Assembly: GCF_916619195.1 (NCBI RefSeq)
Contig: NZ_CAKAKL010000001.1
Location: forward strand, 868,001-932,000
Source of the DNA: Inquilinus sp. Marseille-Q2685
GTDB taxonomy: Bacteria > Pseudomonadota > Alphaproteobacteria > DSM-16000 > Inquilinaceae
Length of the DNA: 64,000 bases
Direction of reading: 5' to 3'
The notes under the pieces are model-generated. The model was not told where the DNA came from, searched no databases, and saw only the letters and a list, made by a program, of their open reading frames with translations. Of the stretch, positions 1 through 9,427 are shown in pieces; the stretch's first letter is position 1; the number at the start of each line of letters is the position of its first letter. The position numbers and the translations under genes are program-made.

Positions 1-259
1 TGAACACCGACAGCCAGAAGATCGAATCCTCGTACAGGAACTCGTAGTTCTCGGCCCCGATCCAGATGCCGGGCCGGCCGAGCCGCGTGTCGGTGAAGCC
101 GAGATAGACGCCGAGGCCGAGCGGATAGGTCAGGAACAGCAGCAGGATCACCGCGGCCGGCAGCAGGAAGGCCAGCCCCAGCGCGTTGCGGCTCTCCATC
201 ATCCGCGCCATCCACGACGCGGTCGGGGGCGGCGATCTTCGCTGCGCGATCGTCGACAT
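1..259 (-). CDS. Sugar ABC transporter permease, N-terminal part (runs off the window)
   Basis: The first 86 codons of an inner-membrane permease read leftward and are cut by the window edge. The protein begins MSTIAQRR, has a hydrophobic helix near residues 30-50 (core LLPAAVILLLFL) and then GFTDTRLG, a pattern typical of the first helix and periplasmic loop of MalF/UgpA-type carbohydrate permeases. It is the third gene after an ATPase and a binding protein on the same strand, so it should supply half of the membrane channel of that importer. A second permease is expected beyond the window. The substrate cannot be read from this fragment. Confidence 0.8.
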   Translation of the reverse strand, partial: MSTIAQRRSPPPTASWMARMMESRNALGLAFLLPAAVILLLFLTYPLGLGVYLGFTDTRLGRPGIWIGAENYEFLYEDSIFWLSVF

Positions 260-283
260 CAGTTCTCCCTCAGGAGATGTGCC

Positions 284-362
284 GTAGGTTGGGTTCGCCG
301 AGGCGAACCCAACATCGGGCCGCGGAAACAATGTTGGGTTCGCGGTCGCGAACCCAACCTAC
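284..362. repeat. Double-hairpin palindromic repeat (GTTGGGTTCGC family), copy 1
   Basis: The outer arms GTAGGTTGGGTTCGC and GCGAACCCAACCTAC are perfect inverses. Inside lie two smaller hairpins built on GGGTTCGC/GCGAACCC. It sits between the binding-protein and permease genes of one operon, so it will be transcribed and could attenuate or stabilise the mRNA. A second copy lies at about 51407-51484. Confidence 0.85.
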
Positions 363-365
363 GAC

Positions 366-1682
366 TCAGACGCGGTAGTAGCGCTCGGCCCGCTTCTGGG
401 CCCGCGCCGCCGCTTCCTCCGGCGTGCGCTGGCCGGTGGCGGCCTCGGCGACCATGTTGACGACGATGTAGTCCGCCATCGCCGCGGCCGAGGCGTAGCC
501 GAGGGGACCGGCATAGCCGTTCGGCCGCAACCGCTCCGACGCGCCGGCATAGGCGGCGTGGTTCGGGTCGGCCTTCCAGATCGGGTGGTCGGCATAGCCC
601 TTCAGCGGCTGGCAGCAATAGCCGCTGGCCTGCTCCATCCAGGGGAAGAACTGCTCCTTCTCCCACATGAAGCGCAAGTACTCCTTCGCCGCGTTCGGGT
701 ACTTGGTGTAGTTGAAGACGATCGCCGAGGTGGTCTGGCACAGCTCGACCGACTTGCCGACCGGGCCGATCGGCAGCGGCACGCAGCGGATGTCCTTGGC
801 CATCTCCTTCAGATTGGCGTCGTTCTTGGCGGCGTAGTAGAGCGACACGCCGTTCGCGGTGACGCTGACCTCGCCGGCCAGGAAGGCCCGGTTGTTGTTG
901 GTGTCGAGCCAGGCCTCGGTGCCGGGGATGAAGGTCTTGTACAGCTCGGCGGCATATTTCAGCCCGGCGATCGTCTCCGGGCTGTTGATGACGACGTTGC
1001 CCTGCTCGTCGACCATCTTGCCGCCATGGCTCCACATGATCCAATGGCCGAAATTGTTGCCGTCGCCGACGCCGTTGCCGAGGGTGAAGCCGGCGGGATG
1101 GCCGTTCTCCTTCAGCTTGCGGCACAGCGCCAGGAAGCCGTCGGTGTCCTTCGGGAACTCGGAGAAGCCGGCTTCCTTGACCCAGCTCTCGCGGTAGCAG
1201 ATGGCGTTGCCGATCGCGGCCAGCGGCAGGCCGATGAACTTGCCGTCGCGCTGGGCATAGCCCTGCAGGCCCTCGTACCAGCCGCCGTATTTGTTGCCGA
1301 GATAGTTGGCGAGCTCGGTGACGTCGAGCAGCTTGTCGGGATAGAGCTGGGCGTCGTCGAACCACACCAGCACGATGTCGGGCCCGCTGCCGACATTGGC
1401 GGCGACCGCCGCCTTCGGCCGGATGTCTTCCCAGCCTTCGCTGTCGACCCGCACCGGGACGCCGTATTTGTCGCTGAACGCCTTGGTGTTGGCGAGCCAC
1501 TGGGTCTCGTCGCCCTGCACGAACTTGGCCCAGCGCAGCACCCGCAGCGAGGCGCCCGATTCCGGCGTGTAGGACAGGTCCTGGGCATGGGCCGGCCGGA
1601 CCAGGCCGGAGGTGCCGAGGGCGCCGGCCGCGGCAAGCCCCGCCCCGGTCTTCAGAACGTCGCGCCGCGTGAACTCAGCCAT
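366..1682 (-). CDS. Extracellular solute-binding protein, family 1, of a sugar-type ABC importer
   Basis: A 438-residue periplasmic binding protein. Residues 6-7 are the twin arginines of a Tat signal (RRDVLKTG), followed by an Ala-rich helix and cleavage after PAHA near residue 33. The mature part has the layout of MalE/UgpB-like proteins, including the DIVLVWFDDAQLYP segment and a long alternating alpha/beta body. The ATG at 1682 is chosen because the Tat signal starts there; the frame extends further upstream only by running through the ATPase gene antisense. It lies 53 bases after the ATPase and 106 before the permease, separated from the latter by a palindromic repeat. Tat export of a binding protein is common in this group. 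The ligand is not evident. Confidence 0.9.
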   Translation of the reverse strand: MAEFTRRDVLKTGAGLAAAGALGTSGLVRPAHAQDLSYTPESGASLRVLRWAKFVQGDETQWLANTKAFSDKYGVPVRVDSEGWEDIRPKAAVAANVGSGPDIVLVWFDDAQLYPDKLLDVTELANYLGNKYGGWYEGLQGYAQRDGKFIGLPLAAIGNAICYRESWVKEAGFSEFPKDTDGFLALCRKLKENGHPAGFTLGNGVGDGNNFGHWIMWSHGGKMVDEQGNVVINSPETIAGLKYAAELYKTFIPGTEAWLDTNNNRAFLAGEVSVTANGVSLYYAAKNDANLKEMAKDIRCVPLPIGPVGKSVELCQTTSAIVFNYTKYPNAAKEYLRFMWEKEQFFPWMEQASGYCCQPLKGYADHPIWKADPNHAAYAGASERLRPNGYAGPLGYASAAAMADYIVVNMVAEAATGQRTPEEAAARAQKRAERYYRV

Positions 1683-1735
1683 GTTTCCTCTCCCGTCTGT
1701 CTTTGCTTGAAAATCCTGTCTGAAAGCCGCCGCCG

Positions 1736-2794
<1,059 letters not shown>

Positions 2795-3169
2795 GCCCCC
2801 TCCCTCTGAGCGCTGCCGGAGGCATCCTGGCCGCCGATCGTTGCCGCAGAGGGTAGCCGATGGTCCGGGCGGGTCAAACGGATTCGGCGGTTTGATCGTA
2901 CAAATCTGGTACCGGTATCAGTCGCTCATGACGCAGGGCGCCGAGATGGTCGCCCCGATAGCGGCGCGGGAACCCGAAAACCAGCCTCGGCAGCCCCTCC
3001 GTCGCGAAGGGCCTCGGCCGACGACGATCATTGCCATGTATTCATGAAACTATCTTCGGCCGACATTCGAATACGCAGATACCGCTCAGACGCACTATCC
3101 ACATACGGAGGCGGTCGAGCGCCGCTTCCGGAGGGACCGGAGGCGCCCTTGCATTGCGGAGAGAAGACC
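2795..3169. other. Divergent intergenic region between the ABC operon and an alpha/beta hydrolase
   Basis: No gene is seen here. The stretch must hold promoters for both flanking operons. The only clear element is a near-perfect 16-bp palindrome at 2906-2921. A Shine-Dalgarno-like GGAGAG lies just before the hydrolase ATG at 3170. Confidence 0.6.
2906..2921. promoter_or_regulatory. LacI-type palindromic operator candidate
   Basis: CTGGTACCGGTATCAG is a palindrome with 7 of 8 base pairs matching and a central CG, the form typical of LacI-family operators. It lies 112 bases upstream of the ABC importer ATPase start. Sugar importers of this class are often controlled by LacI-family repressors. 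The LacI gene in this window at 45128 has a different operator sequence, so the regulator is probably elsewhere. Confidence 0.4.
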
Positions 3170-3973
3170 ATGCTGAACGCCATCGATCGCCGTGAGTTTC
3201 TGATGGGCTTGGCCGCCGGCGGCGCGGCCGTGTTGGCGGCGGGTCATGCCCGCGCCGCGGCGGCGGCCGCACCGGCTATGCCGGTCGCGGCGCCGCGCGC
3301 CCGCAACGTCGTGCTGGTGCACGGTGCCTATGCCGACGGATCCTGCTGGGTGGAGATCATCCCCCGGCTGCAACAGGCCGGGCTGACCGTGACGGCGGTG
3401 CAGAACCCGCTGCAGTCCCTGATCGAGGACTGCGCCTTCACTCAGCGCATCCTGGACCTGCAGGACGGCCCGACCGTGCTGGTCGGCCATTCCTATGCCG
3501 GCGAGGTGATCACCCAGACCGGCGTGCATCCGAAGGTCTCGGCCCTCGTCTACTGCTCCGCCCGCGCGCCGGACGCGGAGGAGGACTACACGGCGCTGGC
3601 CAAGACCTACCCGACCCCGCCGGCGAGCGCCGGGCTAGTGCATGCCGGCGGCTATCTCTGGCTCAACGAGGAGGCGTTCCTGCGCGACTTCGCCGGCGAC
3701 GTCGACCCGGCCAGGGCGCGGGTGCTCTACGCCGTCCAGGGCCGCGTCTCCGACACGCTGTTCACGGCCAAGGTGACGCAGGCGGCATGGCGGTCGAAGC
3801 CGAGCTTCTACCAAGTCTCGGCCCGGGACCGGACGATCAACCCCGACCTGCAGCGCTTTATGGCCAGGCGGATGAACGCGAAGACGATCGAGCTGCCGTC
3901 GAGCCATCTCGGCATTGTCTCGCATCCGAAGGAGATCGCGGCGCTGATCCTGGAGGCCGCCGGCGCGGCGTGA
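3170..3973 (+). CDS. Exported alpha/beta hydrolase (EstC-like)
   Basis: A 267-residue serine hydrolase of unknown substrate. It starts with RREFLMGLAAGG, a Tat-like twin-arginine signal, and an Ala-rich stretch to about residue 40. The fold is marked by VVLVHGAYADGSCW (oxyanion region, 47-60), the nucleophile elbow GHSYAG with Ser 108, and a C-terminal SSHLGIVSHP that carries the catalytic His. The start at 3170 has a GGAGAG ribosome site and gives the signal peptide; an in-frame start at 3044 would add an unlikely tail. It stands alone, divergent from the ABC operon. Related proteins act on small esters. Confidence 0.85.
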   Translation: MLNAIDRREFLMGLAAGGAAVLAAGHARAAAAAAPAMPVAAPRARNVVLVHGAYADGSCWVEIIPRLQQAGLTVTAVQNPLQSLIEDCAFTQRILDLQDGPTVLVGHSYAGEVITQTGVHPKVSALVYCSARAPDAEEDYTALAKTYPTPPASAGLVHAGGYLWLNEEAFLRDFAGDVDPARARVLYAVQGRVSDTLFTAKVTQAAWRSKPSFYQVSARDRTINPDLQRFMARRMNAKTIELPSSHLGIVSHPKEIAALILEAAGAA

Positions 3974-3996
3974 GACGGTTAGCCCCACGCCCCCAA

Positions 3997-4088
3997 CTGT
4001 CATGCCCGGGGCTTGACCCGGGCATCCAGGAATCTCAATGCCGCTCTGGGTGGCCCCTGGATCGCCGGGTCAAGCCCGGCGATGACAG
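3997..4088. repeat. Palindromic repeat (CTGTCATGCCCGGG family), copy 1
   Basis: Outer arms CTGTCAT and ATGACAG enclose GCCCGGGGCTTGACCCGGGC and GCCGGGTCAAGCCCGGC, giving a long imperfect stem. It lies between the convergent hydrolase and DenD-like genes. A related copy is at 25591-25670. Such elements are common in intergenic DNA of high-GC alphaproteobacteria and may act as bidirectional mRNA ends. Confidence 0.85.
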
Positions 4089-4104
4089 CAGGGGAAAAGC
4101 GGCC

Positions 4105-5103
4105 TCAGTGCCGGCTCGGCAGGAAGTCCTCGATGTAGTCCTCGACCACACGGTCGATGCTCTCGTCGATCGGCAGGCCCAGGGCCTTGGCGCGGTCCCA
4201 GGAGGCGTCGGTGGCCCAGCCGTCGACGATCGCCTGGATCACCGGGTCCGGCTTCGTCGTGATCGGTCCGAGCTTGATCTGGTACTTCTCGGCCACCCGC
4301 TTCACCGCGGCGACCATATCCTCGACCGTATAGGCGCGGCTGGGCAGGTTGACGGCACGGTCGTCGCCCAGCGCCGCGGCCGGCGCCTCGTGCAGGCCGA
4401 TGAAGCTGGCGATGCAGTTGCGGTAGCCCAGCATCGGCAGCTGCGCCCGGGTCACCGGCAGCACGCATTCCTCGCCGTTCAGCGGCTCGCGGAACACGCC
4501 GGAGCAGAAGCTGGAGGCGGCGGAGTTCGGCTTGCCCGGGCGGATGAAGATGGTCGGCAGCCGGGCCGAACGGCCGTCGAAGAAGCCCTTGCGGCTGTAG
4601 TCGTTGACCAGCAGCTCGCAGATCGTCTTGGTGATACCGTAGGTGGTCTGGCTGGTCTGTTTGGTCTCGTCGGTGACGACCTTCGGCATGACCGAGCCGC
4701 CGAACACGGCGATCGAGCTGGCGGCGACCAGGCGCTGCGCCCCGCCCTGCCGCGCCCGCACCGCCTCGAACACGTTCAGCCCGCCGTCGAGATTGACCTT
4801 CAGCGCCAGGTCGAAGTCCTTCTCGCCGCCGCCCGACAGGATCGAAGCGAGGTGGAACACCGAGATGTCGTCGCGGTCGACCAGGCCGAAGACGGTGGCG
4901 CGGTCGGAGATGTCGCCGGTGACGATCGACACCCGGTCGTCGAGACCCTCCGGCCGCTCGGCCGGCGCCGACATGTCGAACAGGGTGATCGCGTCGATCG
5001 GCTCCTGCTGGCCGGAGATGCCGGTGAGGCTGCCCCGCTTCAGCAGTGCCCGGGCGAGGTTCAGCCCGACGAAACCGAGACCACCGGTGATGACGACCTT
5101 CAT
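4105..5103 (-). CDS. denD: NAD-dependent epimerase/dehydratase, D-erythronate dehydrogenase (DenD)-like
   Basis: A 332-residue extended short-chain dehydrogenase. The nucleotide motif GGLGFVG is at residues 7-13, the catalytic Ser near 129-130 (AASSIAVFGG) and the YxxxK pair at Tyr 155 and Lys 159 (TYGITK). The opening MKVVITGGLGFVG and the EKDFDLALKVNLDGG segment fit the DenD family, which oxidises D-erythronate at C2 in four-carbon acid sugar breakdown. The usual kinase and isomerase partners are not next to it, so the substrate is inferred. The start at 5103 follows a likely operator at 5142-5163. Confidence 0.75.
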   Translation of the reverse strand: MKVVITGGLGFVGLNLARALLKRGSLTGISGQQEPIDAITLFDMSAPAERPEGLDDRVSIVTGDISDRATVFGLVDRDDISVFHLASILSGGGEKDFDLALKVNLDGGLNVFEAVRARQGGAQRLVAASSIAVFGGSVMPKVVTDETKQTSQTTYGITKTICELLVNDYSRKGFFDGRSARLPTIFIRPGKPNSAASSFCSGVFREPLNGEECVLPVTRAQLPMLGYRNCIASFIGLHEAPAAALGDDRAVNLPSRAYTVEDMVAAVKRVAEKYQIKLGPITTKPDPVIQAIVDGWATDASWDRAKALGLPIDESIDRVVEDYIEDFLPSRH

Positions 5104-5141
5104 CCTGCGTTTCCCCTGAACCTGCCGCCGTCGACCGGCGG

Positions 5142-5163
5142 CCGTATTGTACGACTTATACGG
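5142..5163. promoter_or_regulatory. Inverted-repeat operator upstream of the DenD-like gene
   Basis: CCGTAT and ATACGG are perfect 6-bp inverse arms separated by 10 bases. The element is 39 bases before the DenD-like start, where a repressor would block the promoter. DenD genes are often controlled by GntR-family regulators whose sites contain GTA/TAC half-sites, which fits. No regulator gene is adjacent. Confidence 0.4.
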
Positions 5164-5238
5164 TTTAGATCGGCCCCGTCCCGACGGCAAGAAAAAGGGG
5201 CGCCCGGCCGGGCGCCCCTTCGATGACAGCGGTCCGGA

Positions 5239-6804
5239 TCAGGCCTTGCCGGCTTCGCCGACCGCGGTGCCGGCCGCCTCGCCCACCGCCTGCTCGGCGG
5301 CCGCGATCTCGGCCTGGCGCCGGCGGATGGCGTCGCCGATCGGCGGCCCCTGGAAGCGCCGGTTCTCCAGCCCGAACCAGACGATCGCGGTGATCACCAG
5401 GAAGGCCAGCGTGATGTACAGCGCCTTTTCGTTCGGCGGCTGCACGCCGATGATGAAGATCAGCACCGCCGCCGCGACGCACAGCACCGCCACCAGCCGG
5501 TAGGCGCCGCCCAGCGTCCACGGCCCCATCTGCGTCCAGGTCCGGCCATAGGCCCAGGCGCCGAGCGCCACCGGCAGGCCGTAGGAGATGAACAGGAAGA
5601 TCACCGCCACCGAGACGACGATGGAATAGAGGTCGGCATAGACGGTCAGCAGCACGGCCAGCACCGTGCCGGTCCAGATCGCGGCGACCGGCGTGCGGAA
5701 GGTCGGGCTGACCTTGCGCAGCGTGCCGGAGGCCGGCAGGCCGCCGTCGCGTGCGAAGGCGAAGATCATCCGCGACACCGAGGTCACGGTGGCCAGGCCG
5801 CACAGGTACTGGCTGACGGCGATGCCGAAATAGAGCGTGTATTTCAGCCCGGCCGGCAGCACCGCGTCCGAGGTCCAGAAGAACACGTTCCAGCCTTGGG
5901 CGGCCGCCTCGTCCATGTTCGGGATCGCCAGCACGAAGGCGACCAGCATGGCGTAGCCGAACACCGCGGACAGCACCACCGACCGGACCATCGAGCGCGG
6001 CACGTTGTGCGACGCCTGCACCGTCTCCTCGGAGGTGTGGGCCGAGGCGTCGAAGCCGGTGATGGTGTAGATCGGCAGCAGCAGGCCGAGCAGGAACACC
6101 ATCAGCAGGCTGCTGTGCTGGGGCCAGACGTCGCCGCCGGCCGGCCCGCTGTAGTTGGTGAAGGTCCATAGCCGCGAGACGTCGATCGCCGGGGCATAGG
6201 CCAGGAAGGCGATGGTCAGCGCCACCGCCACCAGGAAGATCAGATAGCCGCTGAGGTCGGTCAGCAGCGTCGTCACCCGGATGCCCAGATGGTTGAACAG
6301 CGCGTGGCTGCCGGTCAGCAGCGCCAGGAAGATGAACTGGGTCCAGGCATTGGCCTCGAGCCCGAGCTGGGGCCCGAAGGCGCCGACCACGAACAGGAAG
6401 GTGCCGACATTGATCGCCGCCAGCACCGCGATCAGCCCGATCAGGTTGAACCAGGCGGTGAACCAGCCCAGCGCCCGGCCGCCGAGGATCGAGCCCCAGT
6501 GGTAGAGGCCGCCGGCGGTCGGATAGGCCGAGGCGATCTGGCCCATGCCGAGGGCGAAGATCAGCGACACCAGGCAGCCGAGCGGCCAGCCGATGCCGAT
6601 CGCGGCGCCGCCGACGCCGCCGATGCCCTGCCCCAGCGAGTTGATGCCGCCGGACAGGATGCAGATGATCGAGAAGGAGATGGCGAAGTTGGAGAAGCCG
6701 GACATCCGCCGCAGCAGCTCCTGGGCATAGCCCATGCTGTGCAGGACCTTCACATCGTCGGAGATGTCGTGCGGGCTTCCCGGACCGCGAGCGTCCTGGG
6801 ACAT
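5239..6804 (-). CDS. APC-family amino-acid permease (GABA permease-like)
   Basis: A 521-residue inner-membrane transporter with about 12 hydrophobic helices. The first carries FSNFAISFSIICILSGG, and the conserved amphipathic loop ASAHTSEETVQASHNVPRS is present in the middle. Both are hallmarks of the amino acid/choline transporter branch that contains GABA and polyamine permeases. The ATG at 6804 is preceded by AGGGAG; the longer upstream extension lacks family support. It is divergent from a glutamine-synthetase-like gamma-glutamyl ligase at 7070, which suggests uptake of an amine or amino acid that the ligase then modifies. Confidence 0.88.
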   Translation of the reverse strand: MSQDARGPGSPHDISDDVKVLHSMGYAQELLRRMSGFSNFAISFSIICILSGGINSLGQGIGGVGGAAIGIGWPLGCLVSLIFALGMGQIASAYPTAGGLYHWGSILGGRALGWFTAWFNLIGLIAVLAAINVGTFLFVVGAFGPQLGLEANAWTQFIFLALLTGSHALFNHLGIRVTTLLTDLSGYLIFLVAVALTIAFLAYAPAIDVSRLWTFTNYSGPAGGDVWPQHSSLLMVFLLGLLLPIYTITGFDASAHTSEETVQASHNVPRSMVRSVVLSAVFGYAMLVAFVLAIPNMDEAAAQGWNVFFWTSDAVLPAGLKYTLYFGIAVSQYLCGLATVTSVSRMIFAFARDGGLPASGTLRKVSPTFRTPVAAIWTGTVLAVLLTVYADLYSIVVSVAVIFLFISYGLPVALGAWAYGRTWTQMGPWTLGGAYRLVAVLCVAAAVLIFIIGVQPPNEKALYITLAFLVITAIVWFGLENRRFQGPPIGDAIRRRQAEIAAAEQAVGEAAGTAVGEAGKA

Positions 6805-7069
6805 CGATGCGCGCTCCCTGTTGTCGTTCTGGACTGCTTCCTGGATCGCTCCCTCACAAGAACGGGCATGATCCCACACGGGACGCGCCCGGATCCGGCA
6901 GAAACTGTCTCACCGAACCACAACGCCGACAAGGGTATTGCACGCTGCGTCGCGGCCCGTCTTGCCGCCGCTTCGTCAGGCATGCTCTGAATAGTCTCCG
7001 CAACTCGACCCGCACCGGATCCTCCGGGCCAAGCGGCGGGCGACAGGAAACGGGAGACTTCGAGCGATC

Positions 7070-8488
7070 ATGGCGCAACCCTCATCCCGGGCCGCGAGCT
7101 CTCGCACCGCAGCCCCTGCCCGCTTCACCGCCCCACGCGTTACTGGCGACGACGCCCGCAAGCTGGTGCAGGAGGGCGGGTACAACCACGTCAAGGTGGC
7201 GCTGACCGATGTCGACGGCATCCTGCGCGGCAAGTACATCTCGCGCGACAAGTTCCTGTCGGCGCTGGAGAAGGGCTTCGGCTTCTGCGACGTGATCGTC
7301 GGCTGGGACAGCCACGACCAGCTCTACGACAACGCCCGCTACACCGGCTGGCACACCGCCTATCCCGACGCGCCGGTGCGCATCCTGCCGGAGACGATGC
7401 GCCGCCTGCCCTTCGAGAACGACCTGCCCTTCTTCCTGTGCGAGCTGGCCGACCAGGCCGAGGCGGTGTGCCCGCGCGCCCTGCTGCGCCGGATGCTGGA
7501 CAAGGCCGCCGGCATGGGCTTCGGCCTGAAGGCGGCGTTCGAATACGAGTTCTTCCTGTTCGACGAGACGCCGCATTCGGTGCGCGAGAAGCACTACCGC
7601 AACCTGACCAGCCTGACGCCCGGCTTCTTCGGCTATTCGACGCTGCGCAACACGGTGTGGTCGGACCTGTACCACGAGATCCTGTCCACCATGCAGGCGC
7701 TGGACTGCGAGATCGAGGGGCTGCACACCGAGACCGGGCCGGGCGTGCTGGAGGCGGCGATCGCCGTCGATGACGGCCTGGCCGCCGCCGACAAGGCGAC
7801 GCTGTTCCGCACCTTCACCAAGGTGATCGCCCAGCGCAACAACCTGATGGCCACCTTCATGTCGAAGTGGTCGAACGAGGTGCCTGGGCAGAGCGGCCAC
7901 ATCCACATGTCGCTGGTCGACGGCAAGGGCAAGCCGGCCTTCCACGACCCGAAGGACCCGCACGGGATGAGCGCCGTCATGCGCCATTTCGTGGCCGGCC
8001 AGCAGGCGCTGATGCCGGAGCTCCTGGCCATGATCGCGCAGACGGTGAACGCCTATTCCCGGCTGGTGCCGGGCTTCTGGGCGCCGACCTCGGCGACCTG
8101 GGGGGTGGAGAACCGGACCACGGCGCTGCGCGTGATCCAGGGCGGGCCGAAGAGCCAGCGGGTCGAGTTCCGCATCGCCGCCGCCGACGCCACCCCCTAC
8201 ATCGTCCTGGCCGCGGCGCTGGGCGCCGGCCTGTGGGGCCTCGAGCGCAAGCTGGAGCTGGGCGAGCCGGTCAAGGGCAACGCCTATGCCAAGACCTTCC
8301 CGCGCCGGATGGAGCTGCCGCGCACGCTGTGGGACGCGGCGCAGCGGCTGCGCGCGTCGAAACCCGCGCGCGGCCTGTTCGGCGACGACTGGGTGGAGCA
8401 TTTCGCCGCGACCCGCGAATGGGAGGAGCGCGAATTCCGCAAGCACATCACCGATTGGGAACTGGCACGGTACTTCGAGATCATCTGA
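7070..8488 (+). CDS. Glutamine synthetase family protein (gamma-glutamyl amine ligase-like)
   Basis: A 472-residue cytoplasmic ligase of the glutamine synthetase fold. Visible elements are the beta-grasp DVDGILRGKYI, the metal/glutamate segment FEYEFFLFDE near residues 160-170, ETGPGVLEAAI, the nucleotide-binding GQSGHIHMSL, and the RVEFRIAAADATPY block with its conserved arginine. This set occurs both in true glutamine synthetases and in PuuA/GlnT-type enzymes that glutamylate amines. The position next to an amine/amino-acid permease favours the latter. ACGGGAG gives a ribosome site before the ATG. The amine substrate is not known. Confidence 0.85.
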   Translation: MAQPSSRAASSRTAAPARFTAPRVTGDDARKLVQEGGYNHVKVALTDVDGILRGKYISRDKFLSALEKGFGFCDVIVGWDSHDQLYDNARYTGWHTAYPDAPVRILPETMRRLPFENDLPFFLCELADQAEAVCPRALLRRMLDKAAGMGFGLKAAFEYEFFLFDETPHSVREKHYRNLTSLTPGFFGYSTLRNTVWSDLYHEILSTMQALDCEIEGLHTETGPGVLEAAIAVDDGLAAADKATLFRTFTKVIAQRNNLMATFMSKWSNEVPGQSGHIHMSLVDGKGKPAFHDPKDPHGMSAVMRHFVAGQQALMPELLAMIAQTVNAYSRLVPGFWAPTSATWGVENRTTALRVIQGGPKSQRVEFRIAAADATPYIVLAAALGAGLWGLERKLELGEPVKGNAYAKTFPRRMELPRTLWDAAQRLRASKPARGLFGDDWVEHFAATREWEEREFRKHITDWELARYFEII

Positions 8489-8517
8489 GTCGCCGCACCG
8501 GCTGCGCCTCCCAACAC

Positions 8518-8601
8518 GTCATTGCGAGCGGAGCGAAGCAATCCAGGGCCGCTCACTCCGGCCCCTGGATTGCTTCGTCGGCTTCGCCTCCTCGCAATGA
8601 C
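8518..8601. repeat. Palindromic repeat (GTCATTGCGAG family), copy 1
   Basis: Outer arms GTCATTGCGAG and CTCGCAATGAC and inner arms GAAGCAATCCAG and CTGGATTGCTTC form a long hairpin, with a GGCCGCTCACTCCGGCC apex. It fills the gap between the ligase and the SDR genes. The second copy is at 30309-30403. Confidence 0.88.
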
Positions 8602-8639
8602 GGACCGGGGCCGGCGACGCTGTCATTGAGGAGCGTTCC

Positions 8640-9416
8640 ATGGATCTCGGCCTGACCGGAAAGACCGTGCTGGTGACCGGCGGATCGAAGGGCATCGGCC
8701 TGGCCTGCGCCAGGGCCTTCCTGGCCGAGGGCGCGCGCGTCGCCATCGTGTCGCGCGCCCGAGCCAATCTCGACCGCGCCGCGGCGGAACTGCCCGGAAG
8801 CGTCGCCATCGCCGCCGACCTGACCGACGCCGCGGCGGCGCTGGCGGCGGTCGAGGCGGCGGAGCGCGCGCTAGGCCCGATCGACGTGCTGGTCAATTCG
8901 GCCGGCGCCGCCCGGCGCACCCCGGTGGAGGAGCTGACCCCGGCCGCCTACAAGGCGGCGATGGACGCCAAGTTCTTCTCCTACATCAACGTCATCGATC
9001 CGGTGGTGAAGCGCATGGCCGCGCGCGGCGCCGGCGTGGTGGTCAACGTCATCGGCAATGGCGGCAAGGTGCCGGCCACCGTCCACATCGCCGGCGGCGC
9101 CGCCAACGCCGCGCTGATGCTGGCCACCGCCGGCCTCGCCACCGCCTATGCCGGCAAGGGCGTCCGCGTGGTCGGCGTCAACCCCGGCCTGACCGAAACC
9201 GAGCGGGTGGCCGAAGGGCTGCAGGCCGAGACCCGGCTGCACGGCATCACCCTGGAGGAGGCTCGGCAACGGGCGGTGTCGCGCATCCCGCTCGGCCGCG
9301 GGGCGCAGCCGGAGGAGATCGCCGACGCGGTGCTGTTCCTGGCCTCGGCCAAGGCGAGCTACATCACCGGCGTCAATATCACGATGGATGGGCTGCAGAG
9401 CCCCGTGGTCGTCTAG
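8640..9416 (+). CDS. SDR-fold protein lacking the catalytic Tyr and Lys
   Basis: A 258-residue Rossmann protein of the short-chain dehydrogenase superfamily. The cofactor motif TGGSKGIG (13-20) and the structural NSAG (86-89) are intact. The catalytic part is not: where most members have Ser, then YxxxK, this protein has VVNVIGNGGK near 135-143 and AGGAANAA at 151-158, so the Ser, Tyr and Lys positions hold Gly/Asn. It may be a divergent enzyme using another mechanism or a non-catalytic NAD(P) binder. The end VNITMDG is normal, so it is not truncated. It is followed after 11 bases by a DMT exporter, probably in the same operon. Confidence 0.85.
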   Translation: MDLGLTGKTVLVTGGSKGIGLACARAFLAEGARVAIVSRARANLDRAAAELPGSVAIAADLTDAAAALAAVEAAERALGPIDVLVNSAGAARRTPVEELTPAAYKAAMDAKFFSYINVIDPVVKRMAARGAGVVVNVIGNGGKVPATVHIAGGAANAALMLATAGLATAYAGKGVRVVGVNPGLTETERVAEGLQAETRLHGITLEEARQRAVSRIPLGRGAQPEEIADAVLFLASAKASYITGVNITMDGLQSPVVV

Positions 9417-9427
9417 CGGCCGGCCGG

